A DNA stretch of 64,000 nt from Chlamydomonas reinhardtii. Its lineage: Eukaryota > Chlorophyta > Chlorophyceae > Chlamydomonadales > Chlamydomonadaceae. The position numbers and the translations under genes were made by a program. Shown one piece after another: positions 53,602 to 64,000 of the stretch (the first letter of the stretch is position 1; the number at the start of each line of letters is the position of its first letter). Location: positions 2,270,627 to 2,334,626 of the forward strand of contig NC_057007.1 in the NCBI RefSeq assembly GCF_000002595.2, given 5' to 3'. The notes under the pieces were generated by a model, which saw only the letters and a list, made by a program, of their open reading frames with translations, was not told where the DNA came from and did no database searches.

Positions 53602-54595
53602 ATGGGGCTCGCATTTGCGGCCTCCCCCACCTGTCCAGGTGCCTCCCTGCGACGCGCCACTCTTAGCGACTGCAGCCAGCGACTCCTCAGGGGGAGCCAT
53701 GCAGTTGTGCGTAGCGCAGCGGGCGCTTCGCTGCCTCCCGGGCGCGTAGTTCTTGCCGCAGATCGGGCGCAGCAGCAGAGCCCGGGGCGACTCGGAGCGC
53801 AAGCAGGCAATGGCGCCGAGCGAGGGGTCGACGTGGCGCGCGAGCGCAGTACTGTGGCCACTGCAGCAGCTATGGCAACCTCGCTGCCGGCAACCGAGCA
53901 GGTTGTGGCCCCTGCTGGGGCGGTGGTGAAGGCGCCTGTGGTGAAGCCCGTCCGGCGCCCGGAGCCGGTTTTCGTGCCGGTGCCCGAGGACGTTATCACC
54001 GACTTCGAGCACAAGCTTGAAGCGGACCTGCAGGTGCGAGCCGAGGACCATGTGTCGACCGTTACTAGGAGCGCTGCAAGGGGTTCATGGGGGGGGGGGG
54101 ACCGGCCGCTTGCGCTGTTGTTCAAACGGTTCATCTGGGTTGGATCGGGCGCCGAAACGCCAGCCCTGACGCCAGCCGACGTTAGGAGCCCTCGAGCAGG
54201 CCACGCCCGGGCAGTTGGCGCGGGGGCTAGTGCGTTGTCAGGATCGCGCACTGGAATCATTTAGAGCAACATTGCACCAACACTAGCTGGGCGGGCGGGG
54301 GGCAGTGGGCGTCCAACAACAACCGACGCCATACGGCGCCTCGACTTCACCGAGTCACACCACGCTGATTAGCCCAGTCTTCCCCTTCACGCCTTGCTCC
54401 CTGCAGACGGTGGGAGTCACGCTGACTGCCATCCTGGGTGTCATCATTTTCTGGCGTGGCGTGTGGGCGCTGCTTGACCACTTCATCGGCGACTCGGTCG
54501 TGGGGGACATATGCTGCATCATTGTGGGCCTCACCATCGTCCTTTACATCCGCCTGTCGGGTATGAAGATTGCCAGCTTCTGGCCGCCCAGCTAA
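53602..54595 (+). CDS. Small membrane protein, probably organelle-targeted, unknown function
   Basis: Two exons, 53602-54033 and 54407-54595, joined in phase 0 (CTGCAG|GTGCGA donor, CTGCAG acceptor), give 206 residues. The first 70 or so residues from MGLAFAASPTCPGASLRRAT are rich in Ala, Ser and Arg with few acids, as in algal transit peptides. An alternative start at 53872 would give 116 residues. After a Pro/Val-rich segment (PVFVPVPEDVITDFEHKLEA), the second exon encodes two hydrophobic helices, VGVTLTAILGVIIFWRGVWA and VVGDICCIIVGLTIVLYIRL, split by LLDHFIGDS, and a short tail (SGMKIASFWPPS). The FWRGVWxLLDH string looks like a conserved plant-algal membrane family that I cannot name. 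The neighbouring genes give no hint of its role. Confidence 0.65.
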
Positions 54596-56374
54596 TGCAA
54601 GAACCATATCCCAGCGCCTCGATCAGCTACGGACTGGTGGGGCGGCTGAACGCCGAGCTGGTTGTGGGGGCGGCGTGTTCGTGGGCGTCAGGGCAAGCGG
54701 AGGGACTGCAAGGCCCAGCGCGTTTCGTTTCTGCGCATGTATAAACAAGAGCGGCTCAGGTGGTTGGGCGGTGCAAGCGGCACGCGACAAGCGTGACCTC
54801 GTTCGGGGCCCCGCGCGCGGAGGGTCTGATAAGCGGTTCCTACACTGTTAGCCACAGGCTAATTATTTAAGCAGATGTGAGTGTTGCGAGTGACTTGTGA
54901 TGAGGTGTATTCAGTCGATCGGCTGTTTATCAAAGCATTGATGGGCCTAACGGGTCCAGGCACGCGGCGGAGCAGCCCTACCGAGTGCGTGCATAGCGCA
55001 GGCAAGAGAACGACCTATTAAGTTATGGAGTGGCGCGTCACGTGGCATAGACTATGTTAATGCATACCGTTTGTTTCTAGAAGCAGGTGCAGCACAGGGT
55101 TTGCTGTTTGGTGTGAGAGCACTGTCAAATCGTGTGGGGTTTAAGAGTGTGTGGTTTGGGGTCCTGTATTTCATTAGCTAGCCGACTGTCCGCCAACCAG
55201 GGGGCAGACGGTATGACCCCTATTTACGGGTCCTCGGGCATTGGGGCGCAACAATGCGAAGAGTGCAGGCATGCTGATAATTTGTCTTGACATCATGCGC
55301 TCATCAATCCCATCATACGGGGTCACGATCCTGCATACGATTCACTGCATGCACGGGATGTGGGACGGGTGGCCAAACTGCCACCCACGCAATCTGTAAC
55401 TTCGATTGAAGATGCGTGCACTGCTTGACTATCGCCTGCTGCATTATGTTCACTGTGGTGTAAGGTATTCCTGATGCAGCGGTAGTGCGGTACCGTATCT
55501 TTCATGCGTGCCTCCCGCCTCCCGGCCCAGGCCCTTGCCAGCTAGCCTCCACGCTTCACTTCACAGCATCACTCCAATTAGGCTCTGGCCTCTGGCTGCG
55601 GCTGCGGGCTGCCGCCTAGCTAAGCAATCCGCATCAGCACATACGCTGGCCACTGCAGCAATGTAGGGCGGGTACGGTTCACTTGTCTGCGATCGCGCGC
55701 TTCGGTACAAGAGGCGCACACTGCTTGAGCAGTTCATCCTCGCCAACGGAGCGTCCGAGCTCTGCGGGCAGCACGGCATCACCGCTATGCGGGGTGGCCA
55801 GCCACGGCCCAAGGGCCAGCGATCAGCATGCCGCCATAGCGTGCAGCAGTCTGTGCAAGTTTTACAATCCATGGCACGTACGGCACGGGCACGCATTCCT
55901 TCACTCCTGAGGCGCAATCGTGGCCTCCAAACCGTGGCACCTACCGTATTGAGCGCACGAAATGGGCGCGTGTCTCGTGCATCCTGAGGGCCGCCACATG
56001 TTGCATCCTCCCTCCACCCATGTCTTCCTGTAGCAACATGAACCCCTTGCGTGGACTCGCTTCCATTGCAGTCCAGCTGATTGTCCTTATCTGTGCCGCC
56101 TGACGTCCTCTCCCAGCATCCATCAGCGTCAAACCCAGGTCAGCAGCAGGCATCACCCACTTTCCACATTGCGCAGCCCAACCCACATCGGCACAAGGCG
56201 CTTCCATGCCCCTATGGGCCCACTTCTGCTGATGCGCATCTAAGCCGTGCTGACCCAGGTCGGACACCGACCCACATCAGGGAGACCCTGGCCCGTACTG
56301 CCGTGCGCTGCCATAACTGCTAGACTCCGTTACTGGCCAGGATAGCACAGCCGTTATTCCTCGCGGCTGCACGT
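54596..56374. other. Convergent intergenic region, membrane-protein gene to Aurora kinase gene
   Basis: Contains both 3' untranslated regions. TGTAA-type signals occur near 55398 (plus) and near 55860 (minus, about 515 bases past the Aurora stop). Frames at 55561-55917 and 55941-56267 have no domain. Confidence 0.4.
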
Positions 56375-58991
56375 TTAGTTTCCGCGCGCCAGCATGTCGG
56401 GGTCGGCGTTTGCCTTAATCCAGGGATCGTTCTGGACCTCCAGTAGCGGCAACCGCCGGTGCGCGTCCTTCACCAGCAACTGCATGGCCGGAGGAGCATC
56501 CAAAAGCCGGGAGGGGTGGAGACAGTGAGCACTCATGCATTATTCATGGTGTGTAGGTTCATGCCCTACAACGTCACCCCAAGCTCTCGTGCACGTGCAC
56601 GCCACAACGTGGACTGGGCGGTACGCACCTTGCTGATGAAGGCCTTGGCCGAATCCGACACGGCCGGCTTGTCGGGGAACTTGATGTCCACGCGCACGAT
56701 CCTGTTGGGACACATGGGAGGTGTCGCAGGGATGTTGCGGGGGTTAGATACTTGTATTCGGCGGGAGCCAGAGCACGTTGCCACTTGGGGTCCCAGCTTG
56801 CAACCACCTGTCCCAAGCATAATCCGTGTTCCCGTCCCCCGCCTCCTCATGTCATGCACCGCACCCCGCATGCACGGCGCACCCACACTGCCTCCCTAAC
56901 GCATCCCACATCTCCACCAGCCCAAGTGCCCAACCCACCGGCGGTAGGTCTCCTGGTGGCCGGGCGCCTCAAAGGGCGGGCCGCCGAACAGGAACTCGTA
57001 GGTGAGCACGCCCAGGCTCCAGTTGTCCACGGACGTGGTGTGCTCCTTGCCCTCCACCATCTCCGGCGGCAGGTAGTCCAGGGTGCCGCACAGCGTCTTG
57101 CGCCTGGGGCGAGCGAGATGGCAAAGGTGGATGCGGAGGAAGAGCCGAGGAGGGTGAGAAGGGTGAAGCCAGGCTCAGCGTAAGGGTGCAGGGTCAACGT
57201 TGCAGCAGAGAGCATGGAACCCGATGGCGTTGTGACTTGAGGCCTTGTGTGAGCATGAGGTGCCCCTTTCCCGATCACCTCCCCCTGCTTTTCATCCCTC
57301 CCCTTCCCACATCCAACTTCACCAGGACACAGCTATCATCCAGCCGACAAAGCCATGCCTGCGCCGCGTGCAGCCCCTCTCCTTTTGGCTCCTGTCCCCA
57401 CCCCAATCCATTTCCTCGCAGCAGCCAGCCAACTGCCACCGAGCCCCCCCCCCCGCCCCCGCCTCAGGCTCATGACGCACCTGTTGCTGGGCGCGTGCAC
57501 GGACCAGCCAAAGTCCGAGATCTTGAGCTCGCCGTTCAGGCCCACCAGCAGGTTCTCGGGCTTCACGTCGCGATGGATCACGTGCTTGGTGTGGCAGTAG
57601 TGCAGCGCGCGCGCCAGCGACAGGATGTACCTGCGGGCGGCAACACGCACAGCGACGTGTAGAACCAGGGGTTCGAGTGAATTGTTTATATGGCAACCGG
57701 GGAGCCGCAGAGCCTGACGCAATGCGGATGCGGGCATGGCAACCACCCACTCGTGCAGGCCAGCGTGCGGGGTTGTCAACGCGGTGCACTGCGGTACACC
57801 AGCGCCGAACCCCAGTCCGGCGAGCATCACCACCAACACCACCGCGCCATGCTGCGCCACCCATACACAAGGCCCATGCACGCGCAACCAGTCTGCACCG
57901 TGCGACACAGCCTCAGAGGCAACCGCTTCGCCCCACCCCCCACCCCCCGGGTGAAGTCTGGGACCCCAACCACCACACCTAACCGAGCACGCTCGCTGCG
58001 GACGCGGGCGCTGGAGCATTGGGGCCCGAACTCTAGGCAATTAACAGGCTCCATCCGAACACAGGTATATTGCATTGCTGTAGTGTACTTACGTGGCCGA
58101 CGTGCGCTCGTCGAAGTGGTTGCAGCGCACCAGCTCCTTGTACAGCTCTCCCCGGGCCGCGTACTCCAGGATAAGGTACACCTTCTCCTGCGGGGGCAGT
58201 GCGTTCTAGGTGATGCAGGGGCACTCTGCCAGGCGGAGGCGGGCAGTGCAGGTGAGCTGGCAAGATGTAACAGCACAAGGCCTGGCAGGGCGTGTCGCCC
58301 GAGGGCGCTGACGTCCATGTGTCTGGGACACGCTGCCGGCTTTCCATGCGCCTTGAAGCTGGGTGCAACACATTGCACATGAGGAGTGCACTGGTTGAGC
58401 ATGCAGTGTGGTGCTGTATGATGGAAGCCCAGGCCCAGGCAGACAAAGTGCGCGCGCGCACCTTGTCATAGAAGTAGCCGTACAGCCGCAGGATGTTGGG
58501 GTGCCGCAGGTGCGCCTGGATCTCGATTTCACGCCGTAGCTGGTGCTCCACGTTGGACTGTTGGAGCTGGCTCTTGAAGAGGACCTGCGGAGGGCGGGAA
58601 AACACAATAGGTGCCCCGGTACCCCACACACGTGTGCGTGAGCCCTGTCGTCCTATGCCTCGCCCTGTCCCGCCGCGTTTAAGTGCTGCCCGCCATTCAA
58701 CCGACGCACCTTCAGCGCAACAATGTATTTGCTCTGCTTCTCGCGAGCCAGGTACACGTTGCCGAATTTGCCCTTGCCGAGCGGCTTTCCAATGTCGAAA
58801 TCGTCAATGGTCCAGCGGCGTTTAGGCCCTCCGCTGGTGCCCGCGGCTTGCCCCGCGTCTTGTCGCTGTGCCAGCATGTCATGCGAATCTTCTTGAGCAC
58901 GAGCCTTGCCACTAGCTTGCGACTTTCCTGGCGCTGCGCTAGCTGTGCTCGGCTTGACCAGGTTGGTCGTCGCTCGGAGCGGTTGCGACAT
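56375..58991 (-). CDS. AUR: Aurora kinase
   Basis: Ser/Thr kinase of chromosome segregation, cytokinesis and, in Chlamydomonas relatives, flagellar control. Seven exons, 58991-58710, 58584-58462, 58187-58093, 57630-57481, 57103-56939, 56701-56629 and 56479-56375, total exactly 331 codons including the stop (330 residues). Domain: [20 protein letters not shown] at residues 58-77, catalytic Lys94 in IVALK, the alpha-[21 protein letters not shown], the catalytic loop [12 protein letters not shown] (Asp188), [20 protein letters not shown] with DFG Asp206 and activation-loop Thr220, [10 protein letters not shown], and the C-lobe ending [24 protein letters not shown] is diagnostic for Aurora against other kinases. 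The 57-residue N-terminal extension is basic and Ala/Ser-rich, as in small plant Auroras. All catalytic residues are present, and length and introns look intact. A TATA-like GTATTAATAC lies about 40 bases upstream of the ATG (minus strand, about 59025-59036). Confidence 0.93.
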
Positions 58992-60463
58992 GCTAGCCCG
59001 TGTTATTAATGCCCAGGCAACTGTATGTATTAATACTTTTAGGTATTGAAAGCTAGCGAGCAGCTGCGGGGTCCATAGGCATAAACTCAAATGTTTCGTG
59101 GTCCTTCCTGTGGTATCAAAGTATCAGGCAATTAACTCTCCGCATAAGTAGGTGTACAGATGTTACCGCGCTCAAAGGGGGCGAGCAAGCTGCGCAAGTT
59201 GGGGGCCTCGGATCCAGGCTGTCAGTGCCTTGGAATTTCGGTTGTCTTTGAGGCCGTGCCTTGATGCCTTTGGATACTTCGTACTCCTTTGTGGTGGTTT
59301 TATCACGTATATTGTACAGAGCAACCCATGCAACCTCAAGTAAATTCCGCGACCACGCTCAGCCACGTCCCAGTCACATCTCCGACGCACGCATCTCCAC
59401 GCGCGCAGCCACGCGCACATGGAAACGAAGCGTTGACCCCATCGAGTCATTGTCCCTCATTATTCACGCAATACTCACTGTAGCTCCACAACAGCACAAC
59501 CGAACCAGACCAGTATCCAGAACCAGAACCACTCAGGCTGCTTACGCGATCGGGCTCTTGCAATTATGATGTGGCAGCCAGAACCCAGCCACCGCCATTT
59601 CCATTGTTGATGTATACGCACGCAGTTCACGCGTAACCATGCCGTCAAGCAAATGCAATTGAGCCATGAGCGTGTCCACGGTCCAGCCCTGCTTCAACAC
59701 CGCAGTGCCCTCACTCCACACCTGACAGTCCGGTTCCGACACGCGTATGGCGCCCGTCCACTCGTCGGCAGGAGGCAACTAGCACCGCAGCCCTATCCAA
59801 ACACACATTCCCGCCCCACTGCTGAATCTGTGCTGAACCTGTGGCGCTGCCAGGCTTCAATCAAAATGCTCCGATTCCGCCCTACTCGCCTTCCGTCCTA
59901 CATGGCGCTTGCACCACCTCCCCCACGCCACACCCGGTATTCCCCTTGCGTAAAGCTGTGTGGACGGATGGCCAGGGCAGCTGCCGCCAGGTTCAGTGCC
60001 AGGCTAGCCTCGGCCTCCGAATGGATGCTGGCCAAGTGTTGAAGTGGCCGCCGCGCTTTTCCTGCTGGCAGCGGCCTCCGCCGAATGTACGGATCCAAGG
60101 ATGCTTCAAATGAAAGCCGTTGAGCTCAGCGGTTTCGATGGGGTTGTTTCGACTGGGCACCCATCCCCACGGCCTGTTAGGGCCAGCTACTAGCTAGCCA
60201 CCGACGTCGCCGCTACCTGGAGCCACCACCGGCGGCACGCGCGCAAGGCCCCCTCCCTGCCGCCGGCCACCTCGAAACCAGCAGCAGGCTCCAGGGCCGG
60301 TCAGGGACATGTATGCATCTCGTGATCTCATCTTGCGCCTTCCACGATACCCGAACCCTTTCCTATCTCAACCTTACGGTATACCCAGAACCTAGTCCCA
60401 GGCTTACCCAGACTGAACCTTTTCCTCGGGCTCTTAACACGCAGCAGCCACAAATTCACATCA
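58992..60463. other. Intergenic region, Aurora promoter and 3' flank of the LRR-like gene
   Basis: Aurora promoter at the left. No gene seen in the remainder. The minus-strand frame 59542-59778 (ADEWTGAIRVSEPDCQVWSE) has balanced composition but no recognisable domain or splice partners. Confidence 0.4.
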
Positions 60464-63400
60464 TCAGCACCACCGAGTAGCCGAGCCACCTGTCAACACA
60501 AGGCTGCTGCCAGCGGCCTGCTCGCGATCCGCCACCAGCGCCGCCTCCAGGCCAATGAGGCTCACCAGCCGCTCCACCCTGCTACTGCTGCTGCTAGTGC
60601 CGCAACCAACGCCACTCCCTCCGCCGCCACCGCCGCCGCCCCTACTCCTACTGCTACTGCTGCTGCTGGCGCCGCCGCAGCCGCTGCTGCTGCTGCAAGC
60701 ACCGTGGTCCTCGGTGTCCCACAGCTGCTGGACCACCTGTGTCGGTAAGGAACACATCATCAATGTGAGGAACACATCACCAGTGTTGGTACAGGTCAAC
60801 CCAGTCAACGCTGTCAACCGGCGTGATTGGCGTGCGTACGAAAGCCGAGGCACGAGCCAGCCCGGCACACAACGGCCATGCCGCCCCGCCACGCCCACGC
60901 CGCCACGTACCCCATACCCGGCCTCCACGCCCGTACTGACACACCCCGTCCCCAGCCACGCGTGACCTACCCGTTGTCGGTTCCAAGCCCCCATACACGT
61001 CCCTTTCGTACTGACGGCGCCATCTTCCGTACTCACCGCCGTCAGGGCTCTGCCCAGTACCCTGTCGCCGCCGCCGCCGCCCACCGCGTAGGACGGCACC
61101 ACCACGGCCGTCGCCGCCGCTGCCGTTACCGCTGCCGCCGCTGGCACCGCTGCCGTTGCCGCTGCCGCCGCTGGCACCGCCGCCGCTGGCACCGCTGCCG
61201 CCGGCACCGCCGCCACTGCCGCCACTGGCACCGCCGGCACTGCCACCGCATTATTGCCGAGCTCGGACGGTTCACAGCAGGCGGCCACTGTTGGTGCCGC
61301 GTCCGACGCCAATGCCTCCGCTGCTGCCACCATCACCTCTCCACCACTGCTATAGTCTTCCCCAACGCCCTTGTCCTCCTCCTCCTCCGCTGCTGCCGAC
61401 ACCGCATGATGCAGTCGTGCCACAAGCTCCTCCGCGCCTGCGGCGCTGCCGCAGTGCAACAACGCCGCCGCCGCCCGCGGCACCACAACATAGCGCTCCA
61501 CGGTCAGCGGCACGTCGCGCGCCCCCAGCCGCGGCGGCAGCGGCTGCTGCACCCAGCCCTTGCCATCCCACTCCCACTGCTTCCGCTCGTACGCTCGCAC
61601 CCAACCCCTGCCATCCCACTCCCACAGCCTTCGCTCGCACTCGTACGGCTGGTGCCGCAGCTGCTGCTGCCAGTGGCTACTGCTGCTACTGCCGCTGCTG
61701 CTACTGCCGCTGCTACTGCTGCTACGGCCGCAGCATTTGCTACTGCCACTACGCCGCTGCAGCCGGGAGACGCTGCACAGCCACTGCACCAAAGTACCGT
61801 TCTCAAACTCCGCAGCCAGCAATGCCGCCGGGGCGGATGCCGGTCCCTCCACAGCTGTTGGGCCCTCCGCAGCTGTTGGGCCCTCCGCAGTCTTTGGGCC
61901 TGCCGCCATGCCTTGCAGCAGCGCCAACGGCCCGCCGCGTAGCAGCACCCAGGCACTTGCCCCATCCACCGCTTGCAGCCGCCCTGCTGCAGTGCCGCCT
62001 CCGTCGCTTGGCCTGCTACTGCTGCTGATGCTGCTGCACTGCCGCCACAGCCACTCCACCGCCGCCTCCACCACCTGACCCACATCCGCCGTGCCAAGGC
62101 TGCTGCCGCGCACCGGCTGCTGCTGCTGCTCCGGTCCTGCCTCGACCGCCGCACCAGCACCAGCACCAGCACCAGCACCAGCGTCAGGAGCAGAGCCCAG
62201 AGCAGCGCATTTGCCACAAGCGTCTGATGCGGCCCTGATGCTGCCGCCTCCACCACCCGCACCACCAGCCGCTGCGGCCCTACGGCCACCACCACCGCCA
62301 GGACCGCCAACAATGCCGCCGCCGCGAACGCCTCCATGCAGATCGTAGACGGCAACCGGCCTCCCAAGGAACTCCACACGTGCCGGTACGGCCCGCAGCA
62401 GCCGTACCAGCGCCGTCGCCACGCCCACCCGCCGCCCATCACCGCTGTCCACCTGCAGCTCGCGCACCTCAACCTCCCGCGCCGCTGCCGCCAGCGCATC
62501 CAGCGGCTGCCCCGCCGCCAGGCGCCGCGTGCTCACTGCGTCGTCGCAAAGCGCGCCGCAGCGCAGCCGCCGCAGCACCACCGGCCGCGCCGGCAACGGC
62601 GCGCGTACCACCAGCTCCGCCACCGCCGCCAGTTGCATGGGCGTCAGGCTCCCGCTGCCGTCACCGCCACCAGCAGCAGCAGCCGCCGCCGCCGCCGCGC
62701 CCTCGTCACCGCCGGCCGCGGCGGCGCCGCCTTGCATGGCAGCAGCAGCCCTGGAATGCGTGGAATCGTAACTGTGATTGCTGCTGCCTTCGTAACTCTC
62801 AACGCCACGGCCATCGCTGCCGCTCGCCGCCACCTCCACCTCTTCGAGCTTGCCCGCCGCCAGGCGCAGCGTCACGCGGTCCGGCAGTAGCAGCCCCCTG
62901 CAGCGGCTGTAGCACAGTTCCAGAACCTCCACGGACGGCTGTAGCGCCGCCCACAGCCCCGGCAGCGGCACTGGGCCGTTGCTGCTATTGCCACTGCCAA
63001 GGCCACCACCACCAGCAGCCCCGCCGCCATCCCCGCCTCCGCCTGCCCCGCCGCCACCTGGCGCCCAAAAGTCTCCGCCTCCACCCCCGCCTCCGCCTCC
63101 GCCCCCACCCCCGGCCGCCCCACCGCCTGCATCGTCTAGGCAGCAGCTCAGCCTCAGGCGCCTCAGGCACTGCAGGCTGGTGATGCCGGCCAGAGCCTTG
63201 TGGCGCAGCGCGTCGTGGTGCAGGTCCAGCTCCAGAGCCGTCAGGCTGCCGAAGAGGCTGTAGCTTTTACTGGCGGCACCGTCGTCCTCAGCACGGTGAA
63301 AGACTACCTTGCTCAGGGCCGCCGCGGCGGCGGCGCAGCCGAGCTTGAGGGTCGCCAGCTGCGGCAGCGCCAGTGCCGCCTGGCTCAGCGCCGACCGGGC

Positions 63401-64000
63401 CAGCCAGTCCGGCTCTCTAACCGCCAGCAGCTGTTGCGCCCGTTGCTGCTCCAGATGAAACAGGTGTAGGGCGGGCAGCGGCGGCGCCTGCTGCAGCGGC
63501 GGCAGCGCGGCGGCGGCGGGCCCGCCGCCCACCGCTCCCTCCATCTGACCCGCCGCCACCTGGGCCGCCGCCGCTGCCGCTGCGGCCGCTCCTTCCATGG
63601 TGCGGGTCATGGACTCGGGAGAGAGGCGCGAGAGGTCGAGCTCTTGCAGGCCTGGCAGGCGGCGCGCGAGCGACATCATCACGGCGTGTAGCGTGCGCGT
63701 GGAGGCCCAGCCGCCGCTGGTGTAACCGTAGCCGTAGCCGCCGCCGTATCCAGCAGTAGCAGCAGCGACGGCAGTGGCGTTATGAGCGCTGCTGGAAGCG
63801 GTGGCTACTGCGGTGGCGGCTGCGCCGGCGGCTGAGGGGTAGACGACCAGGGTACGGATGCGGCCGCGGAGCTCGGCGCTCACGCCCTCAATCACCAGCC
63901 AAAGGCGCCCCTGCAGCCGCAAGTCGCCGTCGCCGCCGCGGCGGCGGCCGCCGCTACCGCGGCTAACACCGTGTCTAGCACCAGTGACGGAGTCGGCGCC
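60464..64000 (-). CDS. Leucine-rich-repeat-like protein, 5' end beyond the window
   Basis: The frame is open from the window edge (64000) to 61037 and continues after one intron at 60736-60464 (VVQQLWDTEDHGAC... ending in the stop). The visible part is roughly 1,080 residues. LRR-type segments are TLHAVMMSLARRLPGLQELD with LSRLS, ALPQLATLKLG, LFGSLTALELDLHHDALRHK, SLQCLRRLRLSCCLDD, SVEVLELCYSRCRGLLLPDR and VTLRLAAGKLEEVEV. They are separated by very long Gly, Ala and Ser runs, including (TAEGP)-like repeats (61835-61900) and (VPAAA)n (61150-61260). Early on it has LWLVIEGVSAELRGRIRTLV, like the start of algal LRR proteins that follow an F-box-like segment, but no F-box is visible. The role is unknown. 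The intron (61036-60737) is exactly 300 bases and free of in-frame stops, so unspliced RNA would also be readable. Confidence 0.65.
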   Translation of the reverse strand, partial: GADSVTGARHGVSRGSGGRRRGGDGDLRLQGRLWLVIEGVSAELRGRIRTLVVYPSAAGAAATAVATASSSAHNATAVAAATAGYGGGYGYGYTSGGWASTRTLHAVMMSLARRLPGLQELDLSRLSPESMTRTMEGAAAAAAAAAQVAAGQMEGAVGGGPAAAALPPLQQAPPLPALHLFHLEQQRAQQLLAVREPDWLARSALSQAALALPQLATLKLGCAAAAAALSKVVFHRAEDDGAASKSYSLFGSLTALELDLHHDALRHKALAGITSLQCLRRLRLSCCLDDAGGGAAGGGGGGGGGGGGGDFWAPGGGGAGGGGDGGGAAGGGGLGSGNSSNGPVPLPGLWAALQPSVEVLELCYSRCRGLLLPDRVTLRLAAGKLEEVEVAASGSDGRGVESYEGSSNHSYDSTHSRAAAAMQGGAAAAGGDEGAAAAAAAAAGGGDGSGSLTPMQLAAVAELVVRAPLPARPVVLRRLRCGALCDDAVSTRRLAAGQPLDALAAAAREVEVRELQVDSGDGRRVGVATALVRLLRAVPARVEFLGRPVAVYDLHGGVRGGGIVGGPGGGGGRRAAAAGGAGGGGGSIRAASDACGKCAALGSAPDAGAGAGAGAGAAVEAGPEQQQQPVRGSSLGTADVGQVVEAAVEWLWRQCSSISSSSRPSDGGGTAAGRLQAVDGASAWVLLRGGPLALLQGMAAGPKTAEGPTAAEGPTAVEGPASAPAALLAAEFENGTLVQWLCSVSRLQRRSGSSKCCGRSSSSSGSSSSGSSSSSHWQQQLRHQPYECERRLWEWDGRGWVRAYERKQWEWDGKGWVQQPLPPRLGARDVPLTVERYVVVPRAAAALLHCGSAAGAEELVARLHHAVSAAAEEEEDKGVGEDYSSGGEVMVAAAEALASDAAPTVAACCEPSELGNNAVAVPAVPVAAVAAVPAAAVPAAAVPAAAAATAAVPAAAAVTAAAATAVVVPSYAVGGGGGDRVLGRALTAVSTEDGAVSTKGTCMGAWNRQRVGHAWLGTGCVSTGVEAGYGVRGGVGVAGRHGRCVPGWLVPRLSYARQSRRLTALTGLTCTNTGDVFLTLMMCSLPTQVVQQLWDTEDHGACSSSSGCGGASSSSSSRSRGGGGGGGGSGVGCGTSSSSSRVERLVSLIGLEAALVADREQAAGSSLVLTGGSATRWC

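Noticed and set aside
61156-63183. Long plus-strand Pro/Arg-rich frames opposite the LRR-like gene
   Set aside because: By-product of GC3-biased minus-strand coding sequence with Gly/Ala runs.
1-64000. tRNA, rRNA, CRISPR and bacterial operon signals
   Set aside because: I looked for tRNA-like T-loop strings, regular spaced direct repeats of CRISPR type and Shine-Dalgarno-led gene strings and saw none that held up; a dedicated tRNA scan was not possible.

Overview
The window is nuclear DNA of a volvocine-type green alga (Chlamydomonas or a close relative). The evidence is its very high GC, intron-dense genes with GT-AG introns of about 150-500 bases, strong G/C third-position bias, long Gly/Ala/Gln runs in conserved proteins, abundant (TG)n tracts and a LINE tail. 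I joined exons by hand from splice sites and reading phase; none of the joins has transcript support.

Layout, left to right. 1-1684: no supportable gene. 1685-5119 (-): two-exon protein with a beta-propeller-like N-terminus and a C-terminal BTB domain. 5863-11252 (+): 12-exon WD40 protein, divergent from the BTB gene. 12560-23174 (+): 24-exon V-type H+-ATPase subunit a. 25127-29573 (+): cytochrome P450 inflated by low-complexity insertions. 29875-30386: LINE tail. 31290-32810 (-): decayed host gene. 33408-34944: near-perfect palindrome with 0.7-0.8 kb arms and mirrored ORFs, followed by a HicB-like ORF. 35303-36473 and 41611-42590: near-identical direct repeats flanking 5.1 kb that holds exon-like remnants and tandem repeats. 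42799-52838 (-): intron-rich MED16-like Mediator subunit. 53602-54595 (+): small two-exon membrane protein. 56375-58991 (-): seven-exon Aurora kinase. 60464 to the window end (-): leucine-rich-repeat-like protein, cut by the edge.

The genes are unrelated housekeeping functions (organelle acidification, transcription, mitosis, oxidation) and do not form a pathway. About 9 kb between the P450 and MED16 (33.4-42.6 kb) is the accessory part, with palindrome, bacterial-type domain, duplications and gene debris.

The most interesting signals are: (1) several short sequence families shared between the introns of four unrelated genes, placed in sense orientation a few bases upstream of the splice acceptor, suggesting introner-like intron propagation; (2) a tandemly multiplied acceptor plus exon start in the V-ATPase gene; (3) the palindrome with its adjoining HicB-like ORF; (4) a MED16 stop codon lying inside an in-frame 21-bp coding minisatellite.
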